Positions 22,155 through 34,782 are shown, counted from the stretch's first letter. The stretch: DNA of 64,000 nucleotides from Hippopus hippopus (GCA_946811185.2 OX328102.1:18849194-18913193); one strand, 5' to 3'. The notes: generated from the sequence alone by a model not told the origin. Translations and numbers: made by a program.

Positions 22155-24226
22155 TTGGATTTCATGTTTGCAGAATTTGTGTTTGTAGTTTTATTATCAA
22201 GATATTATTTCGGTGCATTGGTTTTCATTCAATTCATCAACTCAACCAAAGATGTGGAAGGATGGATGGCTTAGCATTTTATGTTAGTCAACAGTATTTC
22301 AGTCATGATACAAGGATTAAAGGGTGATTGTAAAAGGCTCAGTGCAATAAATTGCTTTATAGTTCCAGCAGGAATCAAACCCAAGACTCCATGAGATATA
22401 GCAGTCCTTCAGACCGCCTTCTTGTTAGAAACATTTTAACCCTCTACCATATAACAACTTTTAGACTTAACCAGATTGAAAGCTTTTGCAGATGACAAAA
22501 TTATTGTTTATCAAAAACAGAAATTCGCCTTTGGAAGGATAGAGAACATTGTGGAAAAAGGAGAAAATTATCAGAGAATTAGTTTTCACATACCAGTCTG
22601 AAGGTCAAGGTCACAGTAGGAGTTTAAAGTTTACATAAACTAGAATCATGTGAAATTATTTCACACTTGTGTCCTCTTTATGAGACAACATGCTGAGAGC
22701 TGAGATTTCACATGCCAGTCTCTGGGGTCAGCTCCCAGTGGGATTTCAGCGTTGCCTGAACCAGCATTGTGTTTGCTGAGTATATTTTGAGGTCCATGCC
22801 ATAATCTTATTGAAGCTAATAGGTCAGGAGAAAAGGATTCCGGTGCTTTTGATTACATCAGGAGGTCACTGTAAAGAGGAGATGGGTGTGTCAAAATGAC
22901 ATAATTGATTAGAGGCTTTCTGGACAAATGCACCTGCTCGCAAGTTGCCAAGGCTGCTGTGACTAAATGCAGCTGTGAAGTCCTTCCTCAAACACTCCCC
23001 CCCCCCCATATTCTGATGAATTTTTTTATCATACATCATACTACTCTACCAAGTCAAAGTGACTGCAAGTATTTTAAAGGTCACATGTTCTAGAATTTTG
23101 TTGGCCCCCACATCTCTTGATATCATAGTCAGATTTTAGATATGTATTGCATGTGTGGCTGCCTGAAGGAGACAACATGCACAGTGGAGAATTTACATAC
23201 CAGTCACCAAAGTCACAGGGGCTCAAAGGTCACATATACCAAAATCATTTCAGCTTTATATCTCCCAAACCCCATGTAGGATTTTAAAAATAATTCACAC
23301 AATTGTCGATCTTAATGTAGAGCAGAGGCCTTACATGCCAGCTGCAAAGTCAAGGTAACAGTAAGGACTTAAGGTTCACATGCATTTTATCTTTCATTGC
23401 TACACTGACAGTAAAGTCACGAAGTTTTTGAGGTATACATCTGCATTCGAGGAAAAAAGGAAAAATCAAGATTATGACATGCTGTTTTATGTGTTCTTCT
23501 GTGATTCCTTCTTGAATGTTACTCAGTTGAACCTGGTTTAAAAGACCACACACTTGAAATATAAAAAGCGATCTCTTACAGCAGGTGGTCACCTATTGAA
23601 GTACTGTACTGTGTGATTTTGCCTTAATCTGTTTCAATCTATGTGACCATACTTATGCATGTGGAGAATATTCAAATTTCGAATTACGTACTACTTGTTC
23701 ATGAGAAAAGAGAGAGAGAAAAAAAAGATCTTTCCTAATACTACATGTACAAGAGAAAAGAAAGTGAATTTGATCTTTCTTTGTCAGTCTGTATTATACA
23801 TTTTATATCCAGAAATAGTAAATATCATTGCTGTTGATGAATAGACCTTCCCTTCCTTCTCTACACACAGCTGTGTGATCATAATTTAAACATGTAATTA
23901 AATATTATGGAGCTCAGTCGCCCAGTTAGTTACAAAGAGAAATTTAAACCAGGGGGGTTTGCAGATTGGAATTTCCAGCTTTGACATTTTCTTTCTAAGA
24001 ATTGATGATAGTTACTGTGTCTAGATTCATTCCTCTCTAACCCCTGACTGTTGATATGGCTATGGTTATATGGGAAAGCAGTAAATGGCTTGGGAAGAAT
24101 ATTGTGCAAAGTGCTGGTAAAAGAAACTTTGGGAAAGCATGTGTAGGTGCGCTGGCCGCTGCAATGTAACTGAAATATTGTTGAAATTGGTGTTAATCAC
24201 CATTCCTTATGTAAAAACAAATAATT
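22155..24226. other. Repeat-derived DNA without genes
   Basis: 22155-22440 is paralogous to 30640-30885 (TCATGTTTGCAGAATTTGTG; CAACAGTATTTCAGTCATGA), a decayed SINE-like body on the minus strand. 22480-22600 holds a fragment of the TTA hairpin MITE. 24045-24212 is a SINE-like body paralogous to 2090-2272. No exon seen. Confidence 0.55.
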
Positions 24227-24634
24227 AATCCCCCACTGCGTGGCAGGAGGGGATAAAAGGAATGGCCTTTGTCTGTCCATCCAGTCTGTCCGTCTATCCT
24301 GTCCCTTCGTCTGTCCATCCAACCTGTCTGTCCACCCCATCTGTCTGTCCATCCATAACAGTTTCTTTTCTGCTCCATATCTCCTGAATCCTTAGAAAGA
24401 TTTTTATCAAACTTTGGTCAAATGTTCATTTTAGATAGATGGTGTTCAGAACCCAAGATCCTTAACTCTATCTTCATTTTTTAGGAATTTTCGCCCTTTG
24501 TTATTCTTACATGTTGGATTTTTGTGCAAAGCATAACTTCCAAAGTGAAAGAGCTATCAACTTCGAACTTCATATGCAGATAGACCAAGTGGAGGAGAAA
24601 TGCAGTGCACAAGAACCATAATTCTGTCATTATT

Positions 24635-26061
24635 ATCCCCTGCCGAAGGTGGAGGGAGTGATATAGTTTTAGCATTGTCCATCCTTCCGTCTGTCCGTCC
24701 GTCTGTGAGAATATCTCCAATACCATTGGATGGAATTTCGTGAAACTTCATACATGTGTAAAATAACCCATTCCGCCGATACACTTTTTAGCTCACCTGA
24801 GCACGAAGTGCTCCGGGTGAGCTATTGTGATCGGTCATCGTCCGTCATCCGTCCGTCCGTCCGTCCATCTGTCTGTCCGTCCGTTAACAATTTCTTTGAA
24901 AATCTTCTCCTCCAAAACCAGATGGCCAATCTTGATAAAACTTGGCAGGAATGTTCCTTGGATGAAGCTCTACAAAAATTGTTAAAAGAATTTAATTCCA
25001 TCAAAAACTCTGGTTGCCATGGCAACAAAATTGCTGAAAATGGAAAAAATCTTTAAAAATCTTCTTGTGACAAAAACCATAAGGCTGGGAGCATTAATAT
25101 TTTGTATGAAGCGTCATTGGGTGACCCTTTACCAAAATTGTTAAAGTTATTCCCCGAGGGTCATATTTGGGCTTTGCCCGGGCGCACCCTATTTTACATA
25201 ATAACAAAGAAGGAAATCTTTAAAAAATCTTCTTCTGACAAACCATAATGGCTAGAGCATTCATATTTGGTATGTAGCATTATCTGACGATCTTCTACCA
25301 AAATTGTGAAAATTATATTTCTGTGGTCATATTTGGGCTCTGCCCGGGCGCACATTATTTTACATAGAATTAAAGAAGGAAATCTTTTAAAATCTTCTTG
25401 TGACAAACCATAAGGGCTAAAGCATTCATATTTTGCATGTAGCATCATCTGGTGACTCTTTATAAAAATTGTTAAAATTATCTCTTTGGGGTCATATTTG
25501 GGCTCTGCTCGGGTGCACCCAATTTTACATAGAAACAAAGAAGGAAATCTTTTAAAACTCTCGTTCTGACAAATCATAAGGGCTAGAGCATTCTTAATTT
25601 GTATGTAACATCATCTTGAGACTTTCTACCAAAACTTTAAAAATTGACCCCTTGGGTGGAGTTTGGGCTCTGCCCGGGTGCACCCTATTTAACATTGAAA
25701 AGGAAGAAAATTACATGTGACAAGTGAGAGACTAAAACTTTCATGTTTTGTTTGTAGCAAACTTCTGGTGACCCTCTGCCAAAAGTTGTTAGAGTAATTC
25801 TTATTTGGGTCACATTATGGCTTTCCTCCCCTCCTCCGGGTATGCCTTATCAAAAAAGAATGGCTTCTGGCTTTGATATACTATTATTTGTATGTGGTAT
25901 TCCATATAAGTTACAAATATACTCAGGTGAGCAATATAGGACCATCATAGTCCTCTTGTTTTTATTTTTTGATTCGATGAAAATTGCCGACTGGGAGCGA
26001 TTTTAAGTTACGCGGTCAAGTAAATTTTTCGGCAGGGGCTATCATTTCAACAAAATTGCTT
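24635..26061 (+). mobile_element. Family C hairpin element, itself interrupted
   Basis: Left ATCCCCTGCCGAAGGTGGAG with a GTCC microsatellite. Right CGGCAGGGG (complement of the left arm), degenerate hairpin ATTTCAACAAAAT, then TGCTTG before TT. The surrounding E repeat reads ...CTGTCATTATT before and TATTTTTAGACTTATTGCCC after, so this is a clean insertion. It is split by a family A element at 24789-25958 within a T-run; the copy at 2841-3134 shows the empty site. Confidence 0.8.
24789..25958 (+). mobile_element. Family A hairpin element (A3), nested in C
   Basis: The left foldback AGCTCACCTGAGCACGAAG / TGCTCCGGGTGAGCT is followed by TCCGTCCGTCCGTCCATC. The core has diverged units with AAATCTTCTTGTGACAAA and GGGCTCTGCCCGGG. 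The right end is ACTCAGGTGAGC, hairpin AGGACCATCATAGTCCT, CTTG before T. Non-coding; an open frame at 25194-25577 on the minus strand is repeat translation. Confidence 0.85.
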
Positions 26062-27077
26062 GTTATTTTTAGACTTATTGCCCTTTGTTATTTTACATAA
26101 ATGATTTTTTGTCCGCAGCATAACTTCCAAAGTATAGAAGCTATCATGTTCACACTTCATATGCAGATAGATCACATTGAGGAGAAGTGCAGTGCACAAG
26201 AATCATAACTCTGTCATCAACTTTTTTTTTATTGCCCTTTGTTTTTTAAATGTTGGATTTTTGTCTAGAGCATTACTTCCAAAGTATAGAAGCTGTCAAC
26301 TTCAAACTTCATATATAGATAGATCACACTAAGGAGAAGTGCAGTGCACAAGATTCATGACTCTATCATCATTAATTTTAGAGTTATTGCCTTTTGTTTT
26401 TTTACATGATGGATTTTTGTCCGGAGCATAATTTCCAAAGCATAGAAGCTATCAACTTCAAACTTAATATACAGATAGATCACATTAAAGAGAATTGCAG
26501 TGCATAAGATGTATAACTTTATCTTGATTATTTTTAGAGTTATTGGCCTTAGTTATTTTAAAGAGTGAATTTTTTCCAAAACATAACTCACAAAGTATAA
26601 AAGCTATTGACATCAAACTACATGTAAAGATAGACAATGTTCAGGACAAGTGCACTGCACAAGATCCATTACTCTGTCACCACTATATTTGGAGTTGTGC
26701 CCTTAAGTTATATTATGAATTTGATTGTTGTTCAGGGCATAACTTTCGAAGTTTAAAAGCTGTTTGCTTCAACCTTGATATACAAATAGATCATGTGGAG
26801 GTGAAGTGCAGTGCACAAGATCCATATACCTAGAAGTTATTGCCCTTTTGTTATTTTATAAATCAGATTTTTGTTTGAAGCATAATTTCCAGGATATATA
26901 AGCTACAGGCTTCAAACTTCATATGAAAAAAGATCATGTTGAGAACAAGTGCAGTGCACAATATCCATAACTCTATTTCTCATTATTGTTGGAAAAATTG
27001 CCCTTTGTTATTTTCAAACTAGGATTTTTGTCTGAGGCATAACTTTCAAAGAATAGAAGCTATTGTCTTCAAACTTC

Positions 27078-30000
27078 CAGGGGTAAAAGTTTTCCGTATT
27101 GTAACGGAATTCCGTATTTTCAGGGGCCGACCAGGTCATTTTTCCAAATCGTTTAAATCCGAGGAGATTTTTTTTTTGGGGGGGGGGGTACCCCTTTATC
27201 TCGTATCTATTGCAAGTCAATAGATTTCCAGATGCCGTATCAATAAAATTTATTGCCCCACTGCATTTGCTTTGTCCGGGGCTGATCTCGGTCGTCAAAC
27301 GCACTCGCCCTAAAAACAATGAAATTCAAAGAATTTTGTAATTTCGGGGATAATTTGCACCGAAATGTTTACAGTCACTCACTCTTGCTTAGGGTTTCCC
27401 GATTCTAAATATAGATGCTGAACCGGAACGTTCTAAGGTTATTGTATGATGTTATATTGATTGTGTCCAAAATGTTGCGGCTGTGTTTTGATTGTTTTGA
27501 TCGGTTTGCCGACTTCAACATTTTTGCCGCTAGGATTGTAAAACAAAATAAAGCATTAACAAAGCCCTTCGTTTTAGGGGACAAATATTGGCTGCAATTT
27601 GATTATTTGCTAGCGAAAGATGGCTCAGTTTAAATTATCTTTGTTCTTTTCAATAACAAATGGATGTCAGAGCTGGGGATCGGCAACTATCTTCCGAAGT
27701 TGACAGTATGTGCTACTCAAATGCCGAAGCGACCGAAAAAGGGGGAAAAGTTTTATTCATACACTGTAGTCCGATTTGTAGTGGTGGGCCAATGATTGAC
27801 TATAGTCGAAAGTCAGTTGGTTTTGGCTTCCGATTGCGATTAGCTCTTGAGAAATCCCGGAATCGATTGCAGTCGGTACCGAAGCTCGCTCGGTCGTGAG
27901 ACGTGAATACTGGTTTGTAGCGCTTGGTTTTGTGACTGATATTAATCACACTCTAGGATTCAATATAGTGATAACAAACACGAAAATTGGCCGGAAAAAT
28001 GAGAAAGAAATTTTTGTCCATGGATGTCTTGTCAAAACTCGTCAACTCGGTAAGTTTTTTATTTGATCCCTGAGACCGGAAATTTGAAATGACATGTGTT
28101 TGACGTTGAAAAATGTTTGCTTAATTGTCAATCTGACGCATGAAATTATCGTCAAGAGCTTCATATAACCTAGCTTGTGCGCATCCGGCAGAAATATGGG
28201 CTAAACACGATCAGTATAAAATGTGAAGGACATGCGCGTGATCTAATGAAGCTGGCGAGTCATTTACGAGAACGTAATAACGGTGTTAATCCTCTGATCT
28301 AGTGTAAAGTGACAGATTTTAAAGTTACCTGCTATTCAAAATGACTAACTGATGTCAAATCATGTGGTAATACTTCTCCAGAAATTAATTGACACGAAAA
28401 ATTGATCGCCAAAAAAAAAAAACGTGAAAACCCATGACACTACCATGATCAGCGTGGCATCGTCCGATCAGAGGGGCTTCAAACTATCTTCTCATCTAAA
28501 ATAATGAATTTAAACAGTGAATTTACACAAATCTCTGAATAAAACAATAAGTGGAATCTAAAATTCTGTCATGAGTGAAAAAATTGTTGTTTTATGAAAT
28601 GAAAATATAGATCTAAAGGGGGGGGGTCGTCTGCAAATGCTTGAAATATGTCTGAATTTTTTTTAACTGGTTAGGAAATTAAAATTTAAAGATCAAAATA
28701 AATGATATTAAATAAAGTAAAAAAAAATTAAAGCACAAAACACCACATCTTTATAAACTTAATATCATGTAGACAAATTGTCAAAGTATTTAAAGCAAAA
28801 AGGCATTCTCAGTTCAATCAGGGATCGTATATACACACTAGATTTGATTTAAAAACAAAAAGAAATACTTCCTGCTTATAAATATGTCAAAATCTGAACA
28901 AATTTATTTCTAAAAATAAATTGAGAATGCTACAACTATCACTAGGGTCCCGCCAAATTCACCACATTGGTCCGCCATTTTGTGATGAAATACCGAAAAT
29001 AGCCCAGTTTTGAGCCCATAATTATCTAACTTAGGAATCGAAAACCAGCACAAAATTGGCTTTAATACAAGATGTACTCTATCTCGTGATTTTTACCAAC
29101 ATGTTGCTATTTGGACGCTACTTTATGTACTTAAAAAGTACTTTTGCACGTCACTAAATCCTCCTGCCGAACATCCCCTACGGGGCAAACATGATTAGGT
29201 CATGATTTTTTAATGCCAAAATAAGCATATAAAATAAAATCTCCGAAAAAATTGATGTTACATATATTCTAAGCATGTAAATATTCGGAAACTTACCTGT
29301 TGAGAAGGACGTATGGGATAACCAAGCAAAACGTTGATTAAAACAGTGACCGTTGTATGCCGAAATTTAAGATGGCCGCCGTTTTTTCCTTTGCGGTCAA
29401 TTCGAAAGAAGACAGTGAATAACTGAAAGTTATACCGCATTTCCTATCCCTGTATATAAGATCCCTGGTTCAATGGAGAAACCGATTGTACAACCAATAG
29501 CTAGTTGGTTTGCTCTTCCGGTTACAAAGTGATAATAAAATTTTGCATTTAAACTGATTGCCCCACACTGCCGATTTGATAGATTTTTTACAGGAATTGG
29601 ACCAGTTCCATGGTATATCACTTACCTGCTTGTTTTAGCAAACATTAGAATTGATTTTGCCAAAAATGTTTGCACATTTTAGGAAAGGTTCTTAAAGTGT
29701 TTGAAGAGCTTTTAACTGTGAACATGTAGATCTATCTATAAAATCTTGTTTGCGCATGTCACATGAAAACAGTCTATCTTTTAATAGGCTGTCATTAAAA
29801 CTTGATATTTTAATGAAATTATGTAGTTTAGATCTGAACCCCCATCCTTGTTTGTGTACCCCAAACTCCAGTTACCAAAGGGTACAAAAAGCTCAAGCTA
29901 GAATATGCACAGCACACTCTGTCACATTCTCCCTGATAAATTAGCCATTCTTAAAGAGAGTGTTGTTTTCCTATTTGACAGATTTGATTTTATTCTTTTG

Positions 30001-30424
30001 ACAGAAATTTAGCACATGTGATTGCATTTTAATGAATCAAATATTAAATACTAGATATGTCCTTTTCTCATACTTGTTGTACTTTCAAATACAAAACTGA
30101 TGTAGGGCTAATCTGATTAGGTCCTGTGTACAAAATGGAGATAAAAGAGGACAAAAATAACATGGGTGCTAAAAACTTTGAGATTTTCTTAGGTTTTAGC
30201 ATATCATATCTTTCATTTGCTTCAAGATTTTTTCAACTTTAAAATGCTAAAACTGGATCTCATTAGAGGAATTTGATGCTTATAAAATAGCTAAATCTCA
30301 GGAGCTTCCGGGGGCCTCCAGCCCTCTGGACCCCTGGCCAGGGCAATGCCCTGGACCCACCGGGGGCCCTAGCGGCCCCCAGGCCAATTTTCAGTATTTT
30401 CAGATTTTTTAACTTTTACCCCTG
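27078..30424. mobile_element. TIR transposon of unassigned superfamily, 3.35 kb
   Basis: Inverted ends CAGGGGTAAAAGTT and AACTTTTACCCCTG are flanked by AACTTC on both sides (27072-27077 and 30425-30430), a 6-bp duplication. Without it the family E repeat reads through. The interior has no recognisable transposase. Small open frames at 27660-27899 (+) and 29258-29621 (-) show no domain. A GC-rich block of nested palindromes lies just inside the right end (30303-30383). A 6-bp duplication argues against Tc1, piggyBac and hAT; the superfamily is open. It may be a non-autonomous derivative. Confidence 0.8.
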
Positions 30425-30640
30425 AACTTCGTATGAAGATACTAGTAGATCATATTGGGGGCAAGTGCAGTGCATGAGATCAAGACAACTCTGTCTCCCT
30501 TATTTTTGAAGTAGAGGCCCTTAGTTATTTAACAGATTTAAAATTTTTTGTCTGGAGCATAACTTCCAAAGTATGAAAAACTATCAGCTTTAAATTCCGT
30601 ATATAAATAGATCATCTTCAGGCTGTCATGTTTGCAGCTG

Positions 30641-31753
30641 TCATGTTTGCGGATTCTGTTTGTGGATTTGTGTTTGTAGATATATTTTCAAGAAATTATA
30701 TCAATTTATTTGGTTTTCTTTGGCTTGGTGTTTTTGTCTGTCAACAGTATTTCAGTCATGATACGATGATGGAAGGGCTATTATAAAAGGCTCAGTGCAA
30801 TGACGTGCTGTTTAGGTCCTGCAGGAACCATACCCTGGACGTTGGTGGCAGGGGATATAGCTGTCCTTCAGACTGCTTTCTTGTTAAGATTGTTTTTTCA
30901 ATCTTAAGAGTACAGAAACATCCATTGTAATATGTGGTTATACAATTCCACATCGGCCATCCTTATCAGCTCCCTATTATTATTGAAATATTGGAATATA
31001 CCTCATTTTCCTAGTGTGTGTTATACTTTTGGTGTTTTTTATACAACCCAAATTCACAATATCTTACAATTGCTCTGTGATGCAAGTGAATGTGTAACAG
31101 AAAATTAATTATCCCTTCTTGGACCTTAATGATTGAAATATTTTGGATTTGAGAGCAATGCATATGAAATATTTTGAGGCAAGAACTAAAATTACAGTTG
31201 CTGATTTAAGAAAAAAAGTGATGGAAAAACAAGTGATTATTATGGGGTTTAATGTCTTCATAGATTTTGGCGTTGGGGGTCTTTGCAGAGTTGACTTGAA
31301 ATGAGGGACTCAACTCAAGATTGAGAATGTAACTAAGCCTGTTATATTTCCTGAAACACTTCCTAAATAAAAAACTTAAGTCTGAAAGTTAGACAGCAGA
31401 TTTGAGCAAAATTAAAAAATCAAGTTATGTGAAACTAGGCTTAAGTTCTTTTTATGGAGACATACTTGTTTTGCCAGTAGTGTGACGTGGCAGGGTAATG
31501 TCCCCAAGTACTTTGTCCATTATTAGTCAGTTTGAATTTGTGTTGCCCAGATGTCAAGCTATCCATTTGTTATGCCCTCTACTCTTCAAGAAAATTGCAG
31601 GTAGATTCAGCATTTTTTTTTCAGCAAGTGTAATATCATTTACTACATTTCAAATCATTCATAAAAAAACATAAGGCAACCTTGTTTGTTTCTCAAAATT
31701 GATCTCTAAAACTTAACTCTGAATGAACATGTTTTCCATACCTTTCTTTACAG
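30641..31753. other. Intronic DNA with a SINE-like remnant
   Basis: 30715-30885 has CAACAGTATTTCAGTCATGA and later CCTTCAGACTGC, a decayed SINE-like body on the minus strand, paralogous to 22280-22430. The rest is AT-rich and unrecognised up to the plexin exon acceptor. Confidence 0.5.
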
Positions 31754-31849
31754 GGTCAAAGAGAAAGCTGTCCACAGTTGGTAAACAATGATGATATATA
31801 TGTGCCAAGCGGGAGATCAACAATGATATCATTAAAAGGTCAAAACTTG
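31754..31849 (+). CDS. Plexin-like receptor, exon 1 of 4 seen (partial gene)
   Basis: 96 bp, phase 0 to 0, between CTTTACAG and GTATGT. It encodes 32 residues including RESCPQLV, IYVPSG and ISLKGQNL. In plexins this is the start of the segment after the second PSI domain, where a Cys-Pro pair is followed by a VP-x-G strand and an L-K-x-x-N-L turn. Plexins are single-pass cell-surface receptors for semaphorins that steer axons and cell movement; this piece would lie outside the cell. Exons upstream (Sema and earlier PSI domains) were not found in 1-31753. The call rests on the combined reading of four exons; alone, this exon would be weak. Confidence 0.72.
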
Positions 31850-32150
31850 GTATGTGAAATGAAATTTTTATAACCATGACTGTTTAACTACTAAAGTAGT
31901 ATACAAGGCTGTCAATCCAGGGGACACGAAACTGAATCCAGGCTCTGTCATACTCTTCAAAGAATTGATGAGATTCATTCCTCTGTCACCTCTGAATTTT
32001 TTTCCCCAGTACTTTGATGATAAAAGGTCTTGAGAGATATACAAATATAAGCTATTAAACACACAAATAATGTTAATACATGAATCTTAATTCTCTTTAT
32101 CTTCCAGTTATGCTCTAAAAATGGATTGTTCAAGTGTTGTAATTCTCTTT
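31850..32150. other. Plexin intron, nothing recognised
   Basis: AT-rich sequence between the exon donor and the next hairpin element. Confidence 0.5.
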
Positions 32151-33185
32151 TTAGCACACTTGAGCACAAAGTGCCCAAGTTAAGCTTTTGTGATGGTGCT
32201 CTGTCTGTCGTGTGTCGTTCATCATCCAGGCATCAACAGTTACATTGTGGGCACTCCAGAGACCACTTTTTCAGTTGAATACTCATGAAACTCGGTCAGA
32301 CTCTTCATTTTGATAATATCTTGGACAAGTATAACATTGGGTCACATCAAGTCAAATAAAATGTCACAGGGACAAATCTTAGAAAACCTTGTGTGCACTC
32401 TAGAGGCCACACTTTCAGTCTCATACTCATGAAAATTGTTCAGAATTTTTTTTGATGATATCTTGGACATGTTTGAATTTGTATCACAGTGGGTAAAGAA
32501 GAAGGTCAAGGGTTCAAATTTTAGGAAAACCTTGTGTGCACTCTAGAGGCCACATTTTCAATTTGATACTCAAAATACTTGGTCAGAATGTTTGTCTGGA
32601 TGATATCTTGGACAAGTTTGAAATATGGTCACCTCAGGTCAAAAAGTAGGTCACTAAGACAAATCTCAGAAAATCTTTTGTTGCATTCTAGAGGCCCCAA
32701 CATCAGTCATATACTCTTGAAGTTTGGTCGGAGAGGTTGTCCTTCTGATATCTGGTTCAAATTCAAAATTGGGTCAGCTTATGTCAAGAAGCAGGTCACT
32801 GGGACAAATTTTACAAAAACCTGTGCACACCAGAAGCCACATTTTTGGTCAGATACTTATGAAAATTGGTCAGTGTTTGTCCTGATGGTATGTCAGAAAA
32901 GTTCAAAATTGGGTCATGTTGGGTCAAAAAGTTAGTCACCTGGACAAATGGTAGAAAAGTCTTGTATGCACTCTAGAGACCATATTTTCAGTCTGATACT
33001 CATGAAAGTATGTTAGAAAGTTTGTCTTGATGATTTCTCAAACAAGTACAAAATTGGGTTATGTTTGGTCAAAAAATAGGACACTCCTGTTTTTTTTGTT
33101 ACATGATCACAATCAGGATCTCTCCAACTTTATTAATTCTAGATGACTTTCCTTAGGTCAGGCTTTAGGGCCAATTGCTCTCTTG
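32151..33185 (+). mobile_element. Family A hairpin element (A4)
   Basis: Left TTAGCACACTTGAGCACAAA with GTGCCCAAGTTAAGCTTTT, diverged from the A consensus. The core has about 140-bp units with CACTCTAGAGGCCACA and GATGATATCTTGGACA. Right end TTAGGTCAGGCTTTAGGGCC, then CTCTCTTG before TTG. About 300 bp downstream of a plexin exon. Confidence 0.75.
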
Positions 33186-33201
33186 TTGTCAGTTTGCTTT
33201 T

Positions 33202-34782
33202 TTAGCTCCACTGGCCAAAGGCCAGCGAGCTATTGTCATGGTGTTGTGTCCGTTGTGCGTCCGTCCGTCCGTTCGTCCGTGCGTCCGTCCGTCCGTGCGT
33301 GCGTGCGTGCGTCCGTAAACTTTTTCTTTAAAAAACTTCTCCTCAGAAACTATTGACTGGATTTTTACCAAATTTCACAGGAATGTTCCTTTGGTGGTCC
33401 TCTTTCAAATTCCTTCAAATAATTGTGTTCCATGAAGAATTCTGGTTGCCATGGCAACCAAAGTAAAAAACCTTTAAAAGTCTTCTCCTCCCAAACCGCT
33501 ATTTGGATAGCATTATTGTTTTGCAGGAATGTTCCTTAGATACAGGTTAACAGAATTCCTTAAAAAAAAAAAAGATCTGTCAAAAAACATGGCTTTTATG
33601 GGAGACTCATTTTCCTTTTATGGTATAAAGTAAAATCTTTGAAAAATTTCTTCTCTAAAACTATTCATTGGATTTCATTGTTGTTTTGCAGGTAAGTTCC
33701 TATGGTGGTTGTCTACCAAATTGTTTCTTCAGTGAGCGTCCGTCCGTCAGTCCGTCCGTCCGTCCGTTCGTTCGTCCGTTCGTCCGTGCGTGCGTGCGTG
33801 CGTGCGTCCGTAAACTTTTTCTTTAAAAAACTTCTCCTCAGAAACTGTTGACTGGATTTTTACCAAATTTCACAAGAATGTTCCTTTGGTGGTCCTCTTT
33901 CAAATTCCTTCAAATAATTGTGTTCCATGAAGAATTCTGGTTGCCATGGCAACCAAAGTAAAAAACCTTTAAAAATCTTCTCCTCCCAAACCGCTATTTG
34001 GATAGCATTATTATTTTGCAGGAATGTTCCTTAGATACAGGTTTACAGAATTCCTTAAAAAAAAAAAGATCTGTCAAAAAACATGGCTTTTATGGGAGAC
34101 TCATTTTCCTTTTATGGTATAAAGTAAAATCTTTGAAAAATTTCTTCTCTAAAACTATTCATTGGATTTCATTGTTGTTTTGCAGGTAAGTTCCTATGGT
34201 GGTTGTCTACCAAATTGTTTCTTTAGTGAGCGTCCGTCCGTCCGTTCGTCCGTGCGTGCGTCAGTAAACTTTTTCTTTAAAAAACTTCTCCTCAGAAACT
34301 ATTGACTGGATTTTTACCAAATTTCACAGGAATGTTCCTTTGGTGGTCCTCTTTCAAATTACTTCAAATAATTGTGTTCCATGAAGAATTCTGGTTGCCA
34401 TGGCAACCAAAGTAAAAAACCTTTAAAAATCTTCTCCACCCAAACCGCTATTTGGATAGCATTATTATTTTGCAGGAATGTTCCTTAGATACAGGTTTTC
34501 AGAATTCCTTAAAAAAAAAAAGATCTGTCAAAAAACATGGCTTTTATGGGAGACTCATTTTCCTTTTATGGTATAAAGTAAAATCTTTGAAAAATTTCTT
34601 CTCTAAAACTATTCATTGGATTTCATTGTTGTTTTGCAGGTAAGTTCCTATGGTGGTTGTCTACCAAATTGTTTCTTCAGTGAGCTAAAATGCAGGATTG
34701 AATGATAATTGTTAAAAACTTCCTTTCGCCATTATAGAAATATCAGGCCTGTGGAGCGATACAGGCGCTCAAGCGCCTCTAG
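33202..34782 (+). mobile_element. Family B variant (B1) with triplicated interior
   Basis: The left foldback AGCTCCACTGGCC / GGCCAGCGAGCT is followed by long CCGTCCGT tracts. The interior is three near-identical units starting near 33250, 33735 and 34230, each with its own microsatellite and GGTTGCCATGGCAACCAAAG. Right end GTGGAGCGATACAGG, hairpin GGCGCTCAAGCGCC at 34764-34777, then TCTAG before TT. Two 63-residue frames at 33998 and 34452 are translations of the repeat. Confidence 0.8.
33255..33317. repeat. CCGT / GCGT microsatellite
   Basis: GTCCGTCCGTCCGTTCGTCC passing into TGCGTGCGTGCGTGCG. Similar tracts at 33735-33812 and 34228-34262 differ in length between otherwise matching units. 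Confidence 0.95.

Larger units (their letters stand above)
24227..30640 (+). mobile_element. Family E hairpin element or array, host for nested insertions
   Basis: The left foldback TCCCCCACTGC / GCAGGAGGGGA (24229-24253) is followed by GTCTGTCCATCCAGTCTGTC. The core is tandem E units (152-156-bp steps near 26118, 26270 and 26426). It is interrupted at 24635-26061 by a family C element and at 27078-30424 by a TIR transposon; E sequence continues on both sides of each. The true right end is not recognised; 30640 is where E-unit similarity fades. Confidence 0.6.

Noticed and set aside
22905..23093. Short Cys-containing frame (DKCTCSQVAK)
   Set aside because: No splice sites in frame and no domain spacing; likely chance.
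25194..25577. 127-residue minus-strand frame with two similar halves (CKIGCTRAEPKYD)
   Set aside because: Translation of diverged tandem units of element A3.
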